DNA of 64,000 nt from Calycina herbarum (Eukaryota; Ascomycota; Leotiomycetes; Helotiales; Pezizellaceae), in the NCBI GenBank assembly GCA_001414485.1, contig LLEY01000063.1, positions 124,001-188,000 of the forward strand, in the 5' to 3' direction. A program made the translations under genes and the position numbers. The notes under the pieces are model-generated. The model saw only the letters and a list, made by a program, of their open reading frames with translations. It did not search any database and had not been told where the DNA came from. Below are positions 1 through 11,300 of the stretch, in pieces (position 1 is the first letter of the stretch; every line of letters begins with the position of its first letter).

Positions 1-70
1 CACAATTGGAGTTTTGAACTTCGTCAATCGAGACCTTTGGTGAAACCCGAGAAATCCTCATCGTATCAAC

Positions 71-1526
71 ATGGCACCCAGATATCTAAAAAGTTCTTCA
101 GCGACGGCGAACTCATCTAGTGCGGCGCAAATAGATGTTAGCCAAATCGTCAAAGGTGTTATCGATGACATCCGACAAAATGGCGATGCGGCAGTCCGCA
201 AATACTCCGAAAAGTTCGACAAGTGGTCACCAGAATCTTTCAAGCTCTCGAAGGCGGACATCGAAGCCGCGATAGCTGCGTGTCCTAAGCAAACAATCGA
301 TGACATCAAAGAGGTGCAGAAGAATGTGAGAAGATTTGCACAGGCTCAAAGGGATTCTATCCGTGACTTTGAGGTGGAGACACAGCCGGTATGAAGGACC
401 AAACTTCGCTCTTTTCATATTCGTGTTAGCTCACACTTCCCAGGGCGTCTTCCTTGGCCAGAAGAATATTCCCATAAGTGTTGCTGGAGCTTATATTCCA
501 GGAGGCCGTTATCCCCTTCTAGCTTCGGCACACATGACTATTCTCACCGCTAAAGTTGCTGGGGTCGGGCATGTCATCGGATGTACTCCTCCTATTGCTG
601 GTCAAATGCCAAATGCAACTATTGCGGCCATGCATTTTGCAGGCGCCGATGAGATTTTTGTTTTGGGTGGTGTCCAGGCTGTCGCCGCAATGGCTATTGG
701 CACTGAAACAATTCGAAAAGTCGATTTCATCGCCGGTCCTGGAAATGCTTTTGTTGCCGAGGGTAAGCGACAGTTATTCGGCGACATTGGAATCGATCTC
801 TTTGCAGGTCCCACCGAGATTCTAATTGTAGCAGACGAGACAGCAGATCCTTTTACTGTTGCAACCGATATTCTCTCCCAGGCTGAACACGGGCCGGACA
901 CACCATCTATCATCTTGACCACGTCGGAAGAAGTGGGAAGGAGGTCAATGGAAATCATTGATGAGCTGTTGAAAGAATTGCCTACAGCAGCAATTGCTAA
1001 GACCTCGTGGAAAGCATTTGGTGAGGTAATTGTAGTGGACTCACTTGACGAAGCGTGGAGGGTGGCAGATGAGATTGCCAGTGAGCATGTACAGATTCTC
1101 ACAAAGAACCCAAGAGAGGCGCTGGAGAAGATGACAGCGTATGGTGCCCTGTTCTTGGGTGAGAAAACATGTGTCTCTTACGGTGACAAGGTAAGTCCTT
1201 GCCTTCATCCAATCTTGCTTGTGAGTACGTATTAATCGCCTTTGCAGGTCATTGGGACAAATCACGTTCTGCCAACAAGGAAAGCGGCACGTTATACGGG
1301 CGGTCTTTGGGTCGGCAAGTTCTTGAAGACGGTGACGTACCAAGAAGTCAAGAGCAGGGAAGCAAGTGGCGAGCTCGGTCGCCTTTGTGGAAGGGCAGCA
1401 AGGGCAGAGAACTTTGAAGGGCACGCTCGATCGGGCGATTTGAGAGCACAAAAATATCTGGATGATAAATATACCTGGATTTCAAGAGCTAGCGAAGCTT
1501 TAGCGAGCCCGCCGGCTAAGATCTAG
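71..1526 (+). CDS. Stand-alone histidinol dehydrogenase-family protein
   Basis: Three exons (71-388, 444-1190, 1248-1526) give a 447-aa protein. An in-frame TGA at 41-43 supports ATG 71 as the start. The whole length matches the zinc- and NAD-dependent histidinol dehydrogenase fold: the SQAEHG segment (zinc-ligand Gln and His, about residues 252-255), ASEHVQI with the catalytic Glu-His pair (about 320), YGDK across intron 2 (zinc Asp), TNHVLPT, and EGHARSG near the C-terminus (last zinc His). In fungi histidine synthesis normally uses the HDH domain at the C-terminus of trifunctional His4. This protein has no attached cyclohydrolase or pyrophosphohydrolase domains, so it is probably a paralogous alcohol dehydrogenase, as in bacterial HDH-like enzymes such as sulfopropanediol dehydrogenase. 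The fold is certain; the substrate is unknown. Confidence 0.92.
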
Positions 1527-2304
1527 AGCCGGGGTGCAAAGTAAAGGGGTATTCTTTGAAGATTGACATACGCCGTAGGAGAAGATGAAGGGCTGGAAAT
1601 GGGGTTTTCTGCATGTAGTAAGCTCCTATAATAACGATAGAAAAGTAATGCATTGGTGACTACGATTGCATGCGTGGGCGCCGTAGAATTTGCACGTGAC
1701 TTAGGTGCATGTACGAAAGGGGGTCTCAAGAAGTCAAGAACCACCCTTATAAGGCGGTGAGATGCTTAGGCCAACCAAAATTATAGGATATTAGCCAGCG
1801 CCCCATAAATTCCCTCTTACAGAGACGGCAGAACAAGGGGGTGGCTCTTGACTTCCTGAGACCCCCTTTCGTACGTTGTTCTGTACCTCTAGAAAGAGCT
1901 TATACCCCCAGCAGCCAATGATAACAGCTACCCTACTCTTGACTCTTGATTCCAGCCTTTTTCTAGAGTGTGAATTTTGCCACCCGCTACAGGGGCTTTG
2001 CACGCACGTCATGTGACTTGGGCTCCCGATGTGGGGGAAGGTTCTCCACCTCGCAACCCGAACCGCCCCTTTTCCACTCCTGGGCATGTCACCGCTACTC
2101 CGCAATACCGCAATGCCGCACTACCCCATACCCGTCTACCCCAGGATAGAGGTCCCGAAAATTAAACATGGGTCAATTTCAAATCGCGTGCAGCAATTGA
2201 CGCGAAAGGAGGAGTGTAGTTTATGAAGCTCGAGCTCAAGCTTTCTCCTTGGTCTAAATTCCACTTCCATATCTCGTCTTTCCAAATCATACTAAGATTC
2301 CAAA
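1527..2304. other. Intergenic, carries a near-perfect inverted repeat
   Basis: No coding potential was recognised here. The main structure is the pair of 36-nt inverted arms annotated separately. The last 100-300 bases are presumably the promoter and 5' leader of the flavin monooxygenase gene. Confidence 0.6.
1711..1874. repeat. 36-bp inverted repeat flanking a 92-nt spacer
   Basis: Bases 1711-1746 and 1839-1874 are reverse complements with only two mismatches in 36 positions. Both outer ends read GTAC followed by GAAAGGGGGTCTCA on their own strand. The spacer shows no ORF. This could be a MITE-like element, a solo pair of terminal repeats, or a long hairpin in the 3' region of the HDH gene. 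No clear target-site duplication was found beside the arms. Confidence 0.75.
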
Positions 2305-4647
2305 ATGATACCCGTGAATTGGACTGGCAATACCAGCGGCACGTCTTCGAATCAACCTCTGAGCGTCCTGATCATAGGAGCAGGTATTGGAGGTTTGACA
2401 GCCGCAATTGCACTCCGAAAGCAAGGACACGATGTTCAGGTCAGCTAGCCCAAAAAAAAGTTTTCTTCATTATGTGAAAACGTAATCTAATGACAATGGC
2501 AGATATTCGAGCAATCAGCATTTTCTAGAGAAACTGGTGCAGCAATTCATCTAGCTCCAAACACAAATGGAATACTTAGACGTCTGGGCATTTTTGCTGA
2601 GGAGTTTGGAGCCAATCCAATGGAAAGGGTAAGGTCAATCCGCAAGATAGTTTTTCACCTGCATAGAAAACTAAAAGGGTGTAGTTAACTGAGTATACCG
2701 CTGCTGGAGAGCTCACCAGGACAATCGACCTCCGAGAACCCAACAAAGATTGGCAACATGTTAGTTTATCCTGTTTTTTGAGTGTTCGTAGTAACTTGAA
2801 GCTCATCAACTTTTAGCCTTGGCTTCTGGCTCATCGCGTCGAGCTTCACAACAATCTCAGGCTTGCAGTAACAAACCCGAAAGAGAGTGGATCGGTCCAA
2901 CTCAAAACTTCGAACAAAGTCGTGTCCATAGATCCAATCTCTGCGACCATTACTCTCGAGGATGGAGCCAAAATTAAAGGTGATCTTGTCATTGGAGCCG
3001 ATGGAGTCCACTCGGTAGCAAGAACAGTCATCGCCGGCGATGACTTCAAGCCATTTGGGAGTGGCAAGAGTGCTTTTCGTTTCCTCGTGCCCCGAAAACT
3101 GGCGCTTGAAGATCCAATTACAAAGGTATTTGCTGAAACGCAAGGAAACCTTCTCATATGGTATGGAAATGACAGGAGAGTTGTGACGTATCCCACATCC
3201 GACAATTCCATCTTGAACTTTGTCTGCATCCATCCCGAAGCAGAGACGTCCGACGATTCCGGAGAGGGCTGGGATCAGACCAGCAATCTTGAAAAGCTAC
3301 TGCAGGTATACGCTTCTTTTGACCCCGCCCTGTTGAAGCTTCTCAGCAAGGCAGATCCTCATACCATCAAAATCTGGACACTGCTGGACATGAAGGTGAT
3401 TCCCAGTTGGACGAAAGAACGGTTAACGCTTCTTGGAGATGCAGCACATCCGTTTTTGCCGCATCAGGGTCAAGGAGCGGGAGTTGCTATCGAAGATGCC
3501 GCTGCGCTCGCTGTCGTTCTTCCTCCGGGGACAAAATCAGAAGATGTTGCAGAAAGATTGACACTTTACGAAGAAATCCGAAAGGAAAGGGCGGATAGAA
3601 TCCAAGAGTATTCTCGCCTTGCCGGTGCAGATCTTAACAGCCAGGCCAAAAATGATAGTACGTTCATCCCTATCCAGTCCAAGTGGAGTTGAGAAACTGA
3701 CCTTAGTAGTGTACGGTTTCACAAATTACAACTTCGGACATGATGAGTGGGACAACTCCACCCAAAGATTCCGTGAATGGCAGTGGAAGCGAATCCCAAA
3801 TGCATACTGGCGTATGCCAATTGCCTTTGGTCCTATGCCTGGTCCCCGGCAAACACACATGGGTTTGGTTCGAAATAGCAAAGAATCAACCTTCACCACT
3901 GCTTCCATCAGGTTCAGGACCTCACGAACTATGCTCCAAAACTTGTTTCCTCCAGGGCGTCAAGGCTGGCGCTTCAAGTCTCCTGGTACTGTAGCTTACG
4001 CCTCTTTTTCACAGACCACATTGAACAAGATGGAATGGCTTGGCGGCTCCGGATATAATCATTTTGGCCTATACGTCCATGGCGTAGAGTACGTCAAGAA
4101 AGATGGGAGTGTCGTCAGCGGCTCGTATCTGCCAATCTTGTTTGAGTCTCTCACAGACCCCATTGTCTCAGGGCGTGAGGAACTAGGCATGCCGAAGTTA
4201 TACACATCTATCGACGTTCACCGCCGCTCTACATCCTACCGTGTGCGCACTGGATGGGAAGGCGCAATATGGGGTGATTTTCTCCTCGAAGGCTTAACCG
4301 AGGTGGACGCTTCAACTCAAACCGGCAGTATCAGTGGCGGCGACGATGCGGGAATCCTAGCTTACAAGTACATACCCAAAGCCGGCTTCCAAAACAAGGG
4401 TGTTGCAGCTGAAGAACATGTCGTCTGGGATCCTTTCGATGAGGCGACTACGACTCCGAAACCGCAGAAGTTCTACCAGGCGAGTAAGGCGAGTTTCAAG
4501 ATTGATCCGCTGGATTGGGAGCAGTTACCTACATTGTATCATGTTATTTCAAGACTGGCGGAATTACCAGTGTATGAAATTATGGGTGCTAAGGTTGTTG
4601 AAGGGGTTGGTGTTCCAGATGTTTCTACGTCGAGGCCAATCGAGTAA
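2305..4647 (+). CDS. FAD monooxygenase fused to acetoacetate decarboxylase-like domain
   Basis: Five exons (2305-2439, 2503-2628, 2685-2759, 2817-3657, about 3710-4647) give about 704 aa. Residues 1-400 are a salicylate hydroxylase-type group A flavin monooxygenase: LIIGAGIGGL near residue 21 (FAD dinucleotide fold), IGADGVHS near 171, and GDAAHPFLPHQGQGA near 320. The usual monooxygenase end (NYNFGHDEW) continues without a stop into a second domain from about residue 427. That domain starts MPIAFGPMPGPRQ, contains GREELGMPK near 546, and resembles the acetoacetate decarboxylase superfamily. The last intron joins the two in frame (GTACGT donor at 3658; acceptor at 3706 or 3709, changing only one or two residues). 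Probably a bifunctional enzyme on an aromatic or polyketide-like acid. The substrate cannot be read from sequence. Confidence 0.85.
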
Positions 4648-6150
4648 GAGTGAGCGTAATCAAATTGTTGTTTTTCCGTTCCAGCTCCAATGGCTATGTA
4701 AAATGGTGTCTTGAGGCTTTCGTAGGTAGAAAACCGAGGCTGAGCCTCATTTTGGCTGGGCGGCATAGAACTGTATGCAGGGCGGGAATAGCCTGCTTAA
4801 ATTTGCCGATGGCTTCTGTACATGGTATTTCAAAGCCTGGTTCAATTTTTCCTTCTAAAGAAATCGCCTACTCATTAGATTCCTAGCATTCGAACCGAGC
4901 CAGTAGTGAAATCACCCTAGCAACAAAACATTCCAGTATACCTACCATCACCAAAGCTAGGTCAGGAACGCAAATTCAACTCCCAATTCCCCAAGATTCC
5001 ATTCGAGAAGCTGCATACTATAAAGAAGAGGAAGGTCTATAACTCATAACTCATCTCACACAGCCCAATGTACAAAGGCATTCTCCCCTAATCAGGAATT
5101 TGAAGTCTTATCTCATATCCGTCACAATTTCTAAACCTTCCTTGAATAATCACATCCCTAAACTCCAAGGACACCCTCTAAATAACCATTACAGTACCCT
5201 CCCTCGAAACCCCCAAATCCCAAGAGCACACAATAAACAGCTGATTTCAAACCAAAAATTCAATGCCTGCAATATTTAGATCCTCAAATCCTCAGCCAAG
5301 CTCAAGGAGATAGGAAACATGAAAAGTAGACTACCAAGATCGAGAGTGAGATATTTTTATCACCTTTGTACCAAGGGTATTGTGATAACGACCCAGCCAC
5401 GTCGCATTGGCTTCCAAGACTCGTTCACTTATAGCTTTGAACTGACTTCAGAAAGTCTTGCTGTGGGGGTAGGGAGGCGTAGAAAAGAAGGAGCCATGAA
5501 TATGACCTCTTACTCCTTCCCTTCGACTACCCAAACTTTATCAAGAGAGCCAACACTAGTCTTTCCCAAACTTGCGACTAGAAAGTAAACAACCAAAGAG
5601 GGCAAAATCACCTCAACTCCAAACCTCCCGCCTTCCCCCAAAGTCATCCAAGACCCGCAGAAGAGATCAAAAACAGAAATTATGAACCATTGAAACAACT
5701 CAAACCCCGAAGGTTGGGGATGAGACTTTTGCATCTCAGTATGATAACCACTCGACCATCATTTAATCGCTTCGAAACGCGCTTATCCATGTCTTTGAAC
5801 TGCTTTCAATGGAAGCTTGGAAGCGCATAGGTTCTTGTCGTGGGGCGGGGCAACGGGAGGTTGAGATGTAGAAGGAAGGAACGATGGGTAGCCGAAAACC
5901 TACTACCTCAATTGGAAAGAAGGAAGGAGCCATAAGTGGTAGCTCCTGCGAAAACCTACTTTTGACAAGAGGCGACGAAACTCAGAAGGAAAACAAGAAA
6001 CTCCCGGGTAGGTCGAGTGTGCTACAGATAGGCCCTCCGTGTCGAACATCCAGCTTCTAAGCGCAAAACTTATTCAAATCTAAAATCTCCCTAATGTCTT
6101 CTAATTTCAAATCTCTATATCTCCCCATTTTCCAACCACCGACAATCTAC
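4648..6150. other. Long intergenic region with degenerate direct repeat
   Basis: No gene is recognisable. Two blocks about 360 bp apart (roughly 5390-5520 and 5745-5900) share a similar order of words: TTTGAACTG, then a G-rich stretch, then a purine-rich TAGAA..GAAGGA stretch. A third purine-rich block (GAAGGAAGGAGCCAT) lies near 5922. They look like diverged copies of one sequence. The rest is probably 3' flank of the two convergent genes. Confidence 0.4.
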
Positions 6151-7971
6151 TTAATCCCTCCTCCCATCAACGCCATTGTAAAGTTGTGCTTCCGCAGTCC
6201 TATCAGCAATAGTCTGATTCCTATTAGCAATACCCTGATCAATATCCTCCCCTGCCTCCCTCTTACACCTATCACACATGCAGAACCCCCCCAAACTCCC
6301 CATAGCCCACTCCCTTCTCTCCTTAACTTTAAGATCAATATCCGTATAATGGTTCAAAATCTCCTCTCCTTTCTTAATCCCCCCTTCCTTCCCGCCAATC
6401 CTCGATTTCCGAGCCCAGAACTTCATTCTCGCGCCCCATTCCCAAGAAACATTCGGATCACAGTCATGATTTGCCAAACACCAGAGTGGATGAACAGCAG
6501 CGACCTCAGGGTGTCCATTTCGAGGATTTACTCGCGCCGAAGCGGTGCCCCGGAATTTAGCATAGAGAGTGTTGAAGATCCAGAGATCGTATTGGTCGAT
6601 TGAGGCGAAGACATCGATATCCATTTTCTCTAACAAATGGAGAGGGCCTGAGATATTTCCCGAAAAGGAGAAGGGGAGGGTCCAAATAGGAGGAGGTTCT
6701 GAAGCAGGTGACAGAGGAACAGCATTTACTGAACTGGGGAGGAAGTCTCCCCATATGTATTTTACTTCTTTGAGATCCAACGGGTGGACTTCTTGGGTTT
6801 CTGACATGGCTAGAGCGCGTCCTAGAAGTAGCAGGTATAGGGCGAAGGGCTTTTCTTTAGGGTCGGGATCTTTGGCTATGGTGTCGATGTCTTTGTCGCA
6901 AACGGCGGGATGATATGATTCTTGTGCTCTCTCGAGGCAATCTGCATTGCAGAACATGATGTCGTCGCAATCAGGACAAGCGACAACCTCGCTGTCGATT
7001 GACAGTTCGGGAAGCTTGGAGCTACATGCATCGCAGAGGGAGTCCTTTAGAACGTTGTTTGCAGCAAGGAGAGAGATTTCATGAAGAAGTTCTTCACCAG
7101 GCGCTATGTCCTCCTTTGCGAATAAACCAAGCTGTTTGATGGTTGGCGTTGCTCCATAATTGTCACTGTCCTTGTATGCCTCGAGGAGAATTGGCAATTC
7201 CGTTACACGGACTTCGACTTTTGGTGCGCAAAACATCAATTCCTTGGTCAAGATATCAAGTGACTCTTGCGAAAATCGATCTGGTTCATGTGTATTCCAA
7301 GGGTATACCTCGCGACGAACGACTCCTTGATCTGGCAGGTCGCCGATGTTGACTTCTTCCACTTTCAACCTCCTCTTGGCCATGAGCAAGACATAATCTT
7401 TCCTCTGGTTCAAATCCTCGTCGTCCTTTGCGATGGACAATCCGCGCAGACAGAAGTCATACGCGCTTTTCAAACACCCACACAGCAGTAAACTCAAGGC
7501 CAACCCACGATAGCATTTTATCGAGGCCAGGCGCACAATATGCTGCGTCCGTTTTTCCTCCTTGGTTTCTGTTTCCGCAGATTCGTCCCCATTCGTGAGT
7601 CCCCCGTTCGCATGGATATCCAAATTCTGTACTTCGCACGATAAATCGTATTGATCCTTATAATTCCCCTTATATTTCAATATCGCAGGCACCTGCCATT
7701 CCTCGTCGACCTCGCCAGAATGACATTGCGACTGCAAAGCCTCGAGTGCTTGCTCGTGGTATTCGAAACTCTCATTCGCACATTCGTCGCAGAGGAGTAG
7801 CGCACGATAATAGTCGCCCACTGCGAGGTCAGGATATCCCAAATCGCTGTAGACTTGCGCGCGCTGCAGGTAGGTAATCAGGTCGTAAGGTTCACTCTGA
7901 AGGGCGGCAGTGAGAGTGGCTCGTTTCTTGACTAGAAGAGGTGTGTTGTCCTCCTCGCTGTTGCTGCACAT
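6151..7971 (-). CDS. TPR-SET-MYND protein lysine methyltransferase (SMYD-like)
   Basis: An intronless 606-aa ORF. The N-terminal part (about residues 18-65 and 140-200) has TPR-like helices. The SET domain begins at LGLFAKEDIAPGEELLHE (281-298). It is interrupted by a MYND-like zinc module with CDAC (313-316), CPDC (332-335) and a CNADC...C run (341-358). It resumes with the S-adenosylmethionine-binding core NHDCDPN (501-507) and GEEILNHYTD (535-544), followed by a post-SET Cys cluster FCMCDRC (563-569). This architecture is that of the SMYD/SET5 type, which methylates histones or cytosolic proteins. All core SET motifs are present, so the enzyme should be active. The target is unknown. Confidence 0.9.
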   Translation of the reverse strand: MCSNSEEDNTPLLVKKRATLTAALQSEPYDLITYLQRAQVYSDLGYPDLAVGDYYRALLLCDECANESFEYHEQALEALQSQCHSGEVDEEWQVPAILKYKGNYKDQYDLSCEVQNLDIHANGGLTNGDESAETETKEEKRTQHIVRLASIKCYRGLALSLLLCGCLKSAYDFCLRGLSIAKDDEDLNQRKDYVLLMAKRRLKVEEVNIGDLPDQGVVRREVYPWNTHEPDRFSQESLDILTKELMFCAPKVEVRVTELPILLEAYKDSDNYGATPTIKQLGLFAKEDIAPGEELLHEISLLAANNVLKDSLCDACSSKLPELSIDSEVVACPDCDDIMFCNADCLERAQESYHPAVCDKDIDTIAKDPDPKEKPFALYLLLLGRALAMSETQEVHPLDLKEVKYIWGDFLPSSVNAVPLSPASEPPPIWTLPFSFSGNISGPLHLLEKMDIDVFASIDQYDLWIFNTLYAKFRGTASARVNPRNGHPEVAAVHPLWCLANHDCDPNVSWEWGARMKFWARKSRIGGKEGGIKKGEEILNHYTDIDLKVKERREWAMGSLGGFCMCDRCKREAGEDIDQGIANRNQTIADRTAEAQLYNGVDGRRD

Positions 7972-8615
7972 TTTGAGGGCATGTTGTGGAGTGGTTGCCT
8001 TTTTGACGATGTTGGAGCGGTTTTATTTTTTCGATCGCGGTGCAGATTCGGCGACGGACAACCCCTCCATTGTCTTGGTAAGTACTTCGTTATTATTTCT
8101 GGTTAGTTAGGTTGTTCCCTCGGTCACTTTCCAAGGCAGGTTCTTCTTTGCCTTTCCTACTCCACCAATACATAGAAGATACTGTCTTGTCCACGTCCCA
8201 TAATGATATCATTTTCCCATGGTATATCTTCGGCTCAACTTCTCGGACAAAATCACAAAATCCGTCATCGTAAACTCGTCATTCTTTGTCGCTCATTGTT
8301 TCAACTTTCCAGGGTAATTCAAGTGAATTATCCAACGCGCTTCGAAGAATTTGCTATTAACCCAGGTGTTTTGGAACAATCAAGTTCTAAAATACTGGCT
8401 AATGTATTTATTGCCGCTTTTAATGTCCACCACGAGGATTACATAGAAATCAATATGTCTTGGGAAAAGATCCAATACCCAGTGGGCTTCAGTAAGATTG
8501 TCTTGTCTTATTGTCTATTGAGAACCAAGAAACTCTTTTTTCTAGTCTAGCATCTACCCATATGTACCATTCATGAAGTGTCGTTAAGTATGGCAAAAGA
8601 AGTTCAAGCCCCAAA
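7972..8615. other. Intergenic; one copy of a dispersed repeat
   Basis: This is the upstream region of the SET gene and the 3' flank of the phosphatase gene. A 115-codon open frame exists here (8203-8550) but resembles nothing. The stretch 8375-8445 is partly shared with 18980-19085 (see the repeat entries). Confidence 0.5.
8375..8445. repeat. Dispersed repeat fragment, copy 1
   Basis: Contains TTGGAACAAT followed by GTATTTATTGCCGCTTTTAA and CCACCACGAGG. The same words in the same order occur at 18980-19085 with about 40 extra bases between them and a few substitutions. Probably a decayed transposable-element piece. Confidence 0.45.
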
Positions 8616-9702
8616 TTATCCCATCAAGTCACTCAACTTGTCGACATAAAAATGCGGTCTGACTGGCGCATCTTCAACTTCCCAATGCTCTTTTCTACTG
8701 ACACCCGTCAGAACAGCCAAGGTCCCACCAAGCTTGCCTTCCAATCCAAACTTGATATCCGTATCTAGTCTATCGCCAATCATACAAGCCTTCTTGCGAT
8801 CAAACTGAAACTTTCCTTCTATCGAATCCATCATCGCTTGACTTGGCTTACCTAGAGCAATGGGTTGTTGTCCAGTCATGTTGATTAAAGGAATCGATAT
8901 CGAGCCCGCTCCAGGGAAGAAAGTTTTGGCCGAGGGCAAGGTGCTGTCCAAGTTCGTAGCCAGAAACTTCGCGCCTCGTGCAAGGTATTGGTAGCCCAAA
9001 GAGAGTTTCAGGTAGTTGATGTGGAAGTCCAAACCTGCCAGCACAATCCCAACATTCTCATCCAGCATAGATCCATTTGCAATGTTTGTGTAATCTTCTG
9101 GCTCCATGTCTCGTCTGAGAGCTGGGTCTGTTCCACCGAGAAACTCGACACCTTCTGATCTCAATTCATTCTCGATTCCTGCCTCTCCGATGACGAACAC
9201 TTTGTTCTTTGGTGCGGGGAGCTTCATAATCCTCGAAATGTAGATGGCCGAAGAGTACGCGGATGCGAAGATTTCGTCAACGTTACTAGGTATGCCCATA
9301 GCCGTAAGTTTCTTCTGGTAATCGGATCGAGACTTGGTCGAGTTATTTGTGACGAAGATGGTCTTTTTTCCTTGAATAGTATTAGCTTAGTAGCACAATA
9401 CTGATCCCAAAGAGTTGGGTTACCTTTGGATCTCAACAGTTCCAGAGTCTCGACCGTCCCGGGGAAGAGATGATCGCCGGACCATAGGACGCCTTTCCCC
9501 AAGGTTAGCACAGCACCTATGTAACCCTCGAAAAAGATGCAAGCGTACCATCGCAATCGAATAGAAAGACCTGTGTTCCAGATCAGTCACCTACTCGGGA
9601 AAGTTGCTAAGGCTCGGGACTAACTCAACGCACGTCAAATTGATTGATGAATTCATCGATGGAGGCTTGGTCGCCTGTGAGGTGCTTGGGAAGTGCTGCC
9701 AT
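8616..9702 (-). CDS. p-Nitrophenylphosphatase / phosphoglycolate phosphatase (HAD IIA, PHO13-like)
   Basis: Four exons on the minus strand (9702-9634, 9570-9549, 9492-9424, 9370-8616) encode 304 aa. HAD motif I reads FLFDCDGVLWSG, motif II FVTNNSTKS, and motif III MIGDRLDTDI. The cap region between motifs II and III is of the C2 type seen in the NagD/PHO13 group. One exon is only 22 nt. Family members dephosphorylate 2-phosphoglycolate and other toxic side products of glycolysis. The protein has the normal length and an intact active site, so function is well supported; the exact substrate is inferred from family. Confidence 0.92.
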
Positions 9703-11300
9703 TTGTGGGATGGATGCTACAGAAGATACGTTGACTGAAGTTGGTTCAAGTTTGTACAAATTGACTCCGAAACACGGCGGGGTTGATGCCAAGGAGAAAG
9801 TAAAATCTCCGGCGGGGTCATTGGGCAGAGATCTTGTACTTGATCAAACACTCAAAAAATCTATTTTCGACAAGCGAATAACTATATGTATTTCAGTTGT
9901 TCTAATTTTTCTTCTAATAATTCACACTATCCAAGAAGAGTCCGATCGGGAACTCTTCTAAATGAGAAATCCAGAGCGAGAACCCGGAAAACACCAACAC
10001 CAACCGAAGTTCTTTTCAGCGGATGCAACGGTAAAAGCAATATCTTTTGGCTGAGCTGACCTCAGAAGATTCCTCTCCTCCACCAGTCGTATCTAGAGAT
10101 GCTGCAGCCTCACAAAAGGACGACGGCTGAAATGAAGTTGTACTGTGTTGCACAGCATCAGGGTTGACAACAGATCGACAAACTCAATACCACGAACTCC
10201 TCCCACTGGCTTCTTGGCCCCTTTCCGATTCGATGCAACCAGAATTTCTCCGGGCCGAAGCGTTGAAGGTGTATCTACAGGTGATCTATAGAAGTCCGGA
10301 TGAGAAGGACCGGCGAACCATCATCAAATTGTGGCGTTCATGTATTACATATCACATGCTGCGTAGTATTCAACATTTCAATATTGAGGCCATCACTGTT
10401 GCGCAAAAAGAGGGGTCCATCTCCTGATTCGAGTTGAGATGCTGCGATGAGGAGGATCACCAGATGATCATCAGAAGAACTGGGAATTTCCAAATCACCA
10501 AGACCAAAACATGACGATTAAAGTAAGAGAGGGAAGCAGCAATCAAACATTTTCAGCAAGCCGCGTGGAGAAGAGAGGTTGCACAGCAGCTTGATCGTAT
10601 GTATGTGGTGTATGTATTCGTCAACACATGGGATATCCCGTCAACTCCTTCATTATCAGCTCCTCACCACTCAAATAAAGCCAATTGTGGTTGCAATGAG
10701 AATTATATCTCCGGTCTTGGAGACTATAGCGAATTGGGAATAGTGTTGTACTTGTTTGTGGTCTTTCATATATATAAAACTCCCGTCAGCCTTAAGCTAG
10801 CTTTGATAATAGACATCCACCCTACCATACTCTACCCCCTTTCACTTTGCCACACCTCTTCAACTCACAACTCACCACTACTACAATACGCGATATATTC
10901 TCGTCATCCGGAACATTAGACGTCGCAGTGAAGTAGCGCCTATCCACAGCTAAGCAACTCCAAAAGACGCCCCTAGTGACTAAGGTCAAGAGGTAAGGGA
11001 ACTGCATCATACATTCCACCCGACGAGCTTATCGCCAGTCGCAAGTGCTTCACGATATCGCAAGATTGGGAAACGATGCGCTTCCAATTCATCCCATCCT
11101 CTCCTCTTAATCTCCTTTTATCCGCACATTGCAAAATCCACCTCATCGCCGATTCAGTCTAACTTTCGCAGGTTCGTCTTCAACGTTACCGATAGCACCA
11201 CTTAACCCCACCATCCCATCCCACCAAGCCAGCCCACCATCTCCGGCGCAATCCCCAATCCTCACACAAATTATTTCCCACAACCACAAAGTTCGCAATC
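9703..11300. other. Intergenic between phosphatase and 6PGL
   Basis: Divergent upstream regions of the two flanking genes. The only open frame with protein-like composition is the short one annotated at 10233-10427. CT-rich leader sequence precedes the 6-phosphogluconolactonase start. Confidence 0.5.
10233..10427 (+). CDS. Possible small hypothetical protein
   Basis: An open frame runs from 10131 with its first ATG at 10233, giving 64 aa and a charged, helix-forming composition (for example EALKVYLQVIYRSPDEKDRR). No family is recognised. The frame upstream of the ATG stays open, so an upstream exon ending at the CAG near 10172 is possible. It could equally be a chance ORF in a promoter region. 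Confidence 0.2.
   Translation: MQPEFLRAEALKVYLQVIYRSPDEKDRRTIIKLWRSCITYHMLRSIQHFNIEAITVAQKEGSIS

Noticed and set aside
1..70. Upstream HIS4-type domains joined to the HDH gene
   Set aside because: An in-frame stop lies at 41-43 and the ATG at 71 begins the family's N-terminal region, although a distant upstream exon outside the window cannot be fully excluded.
3619..4647. Separate gene for the acetoacetate decarboxylase-like domain starting at 3619
   Set aside because: The first 30 residues of that frame are intron and monooxygenase tail in the wrong frame. Splicing at 3658 to about 3710 restores the normal monooxygenase end and continues into the domain.
6094..6603. 169-codon plus-strand ORF
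   Set aside because: Antisense to the 3' half of the SET gene; its proline/leucine-rich composition is a shadow of the minus-strand coding sequence.
8203..8550. 115-codon plus-strand ORF
   Set aside because: No family features and it overlaps a dispersed repeat; probably chance.
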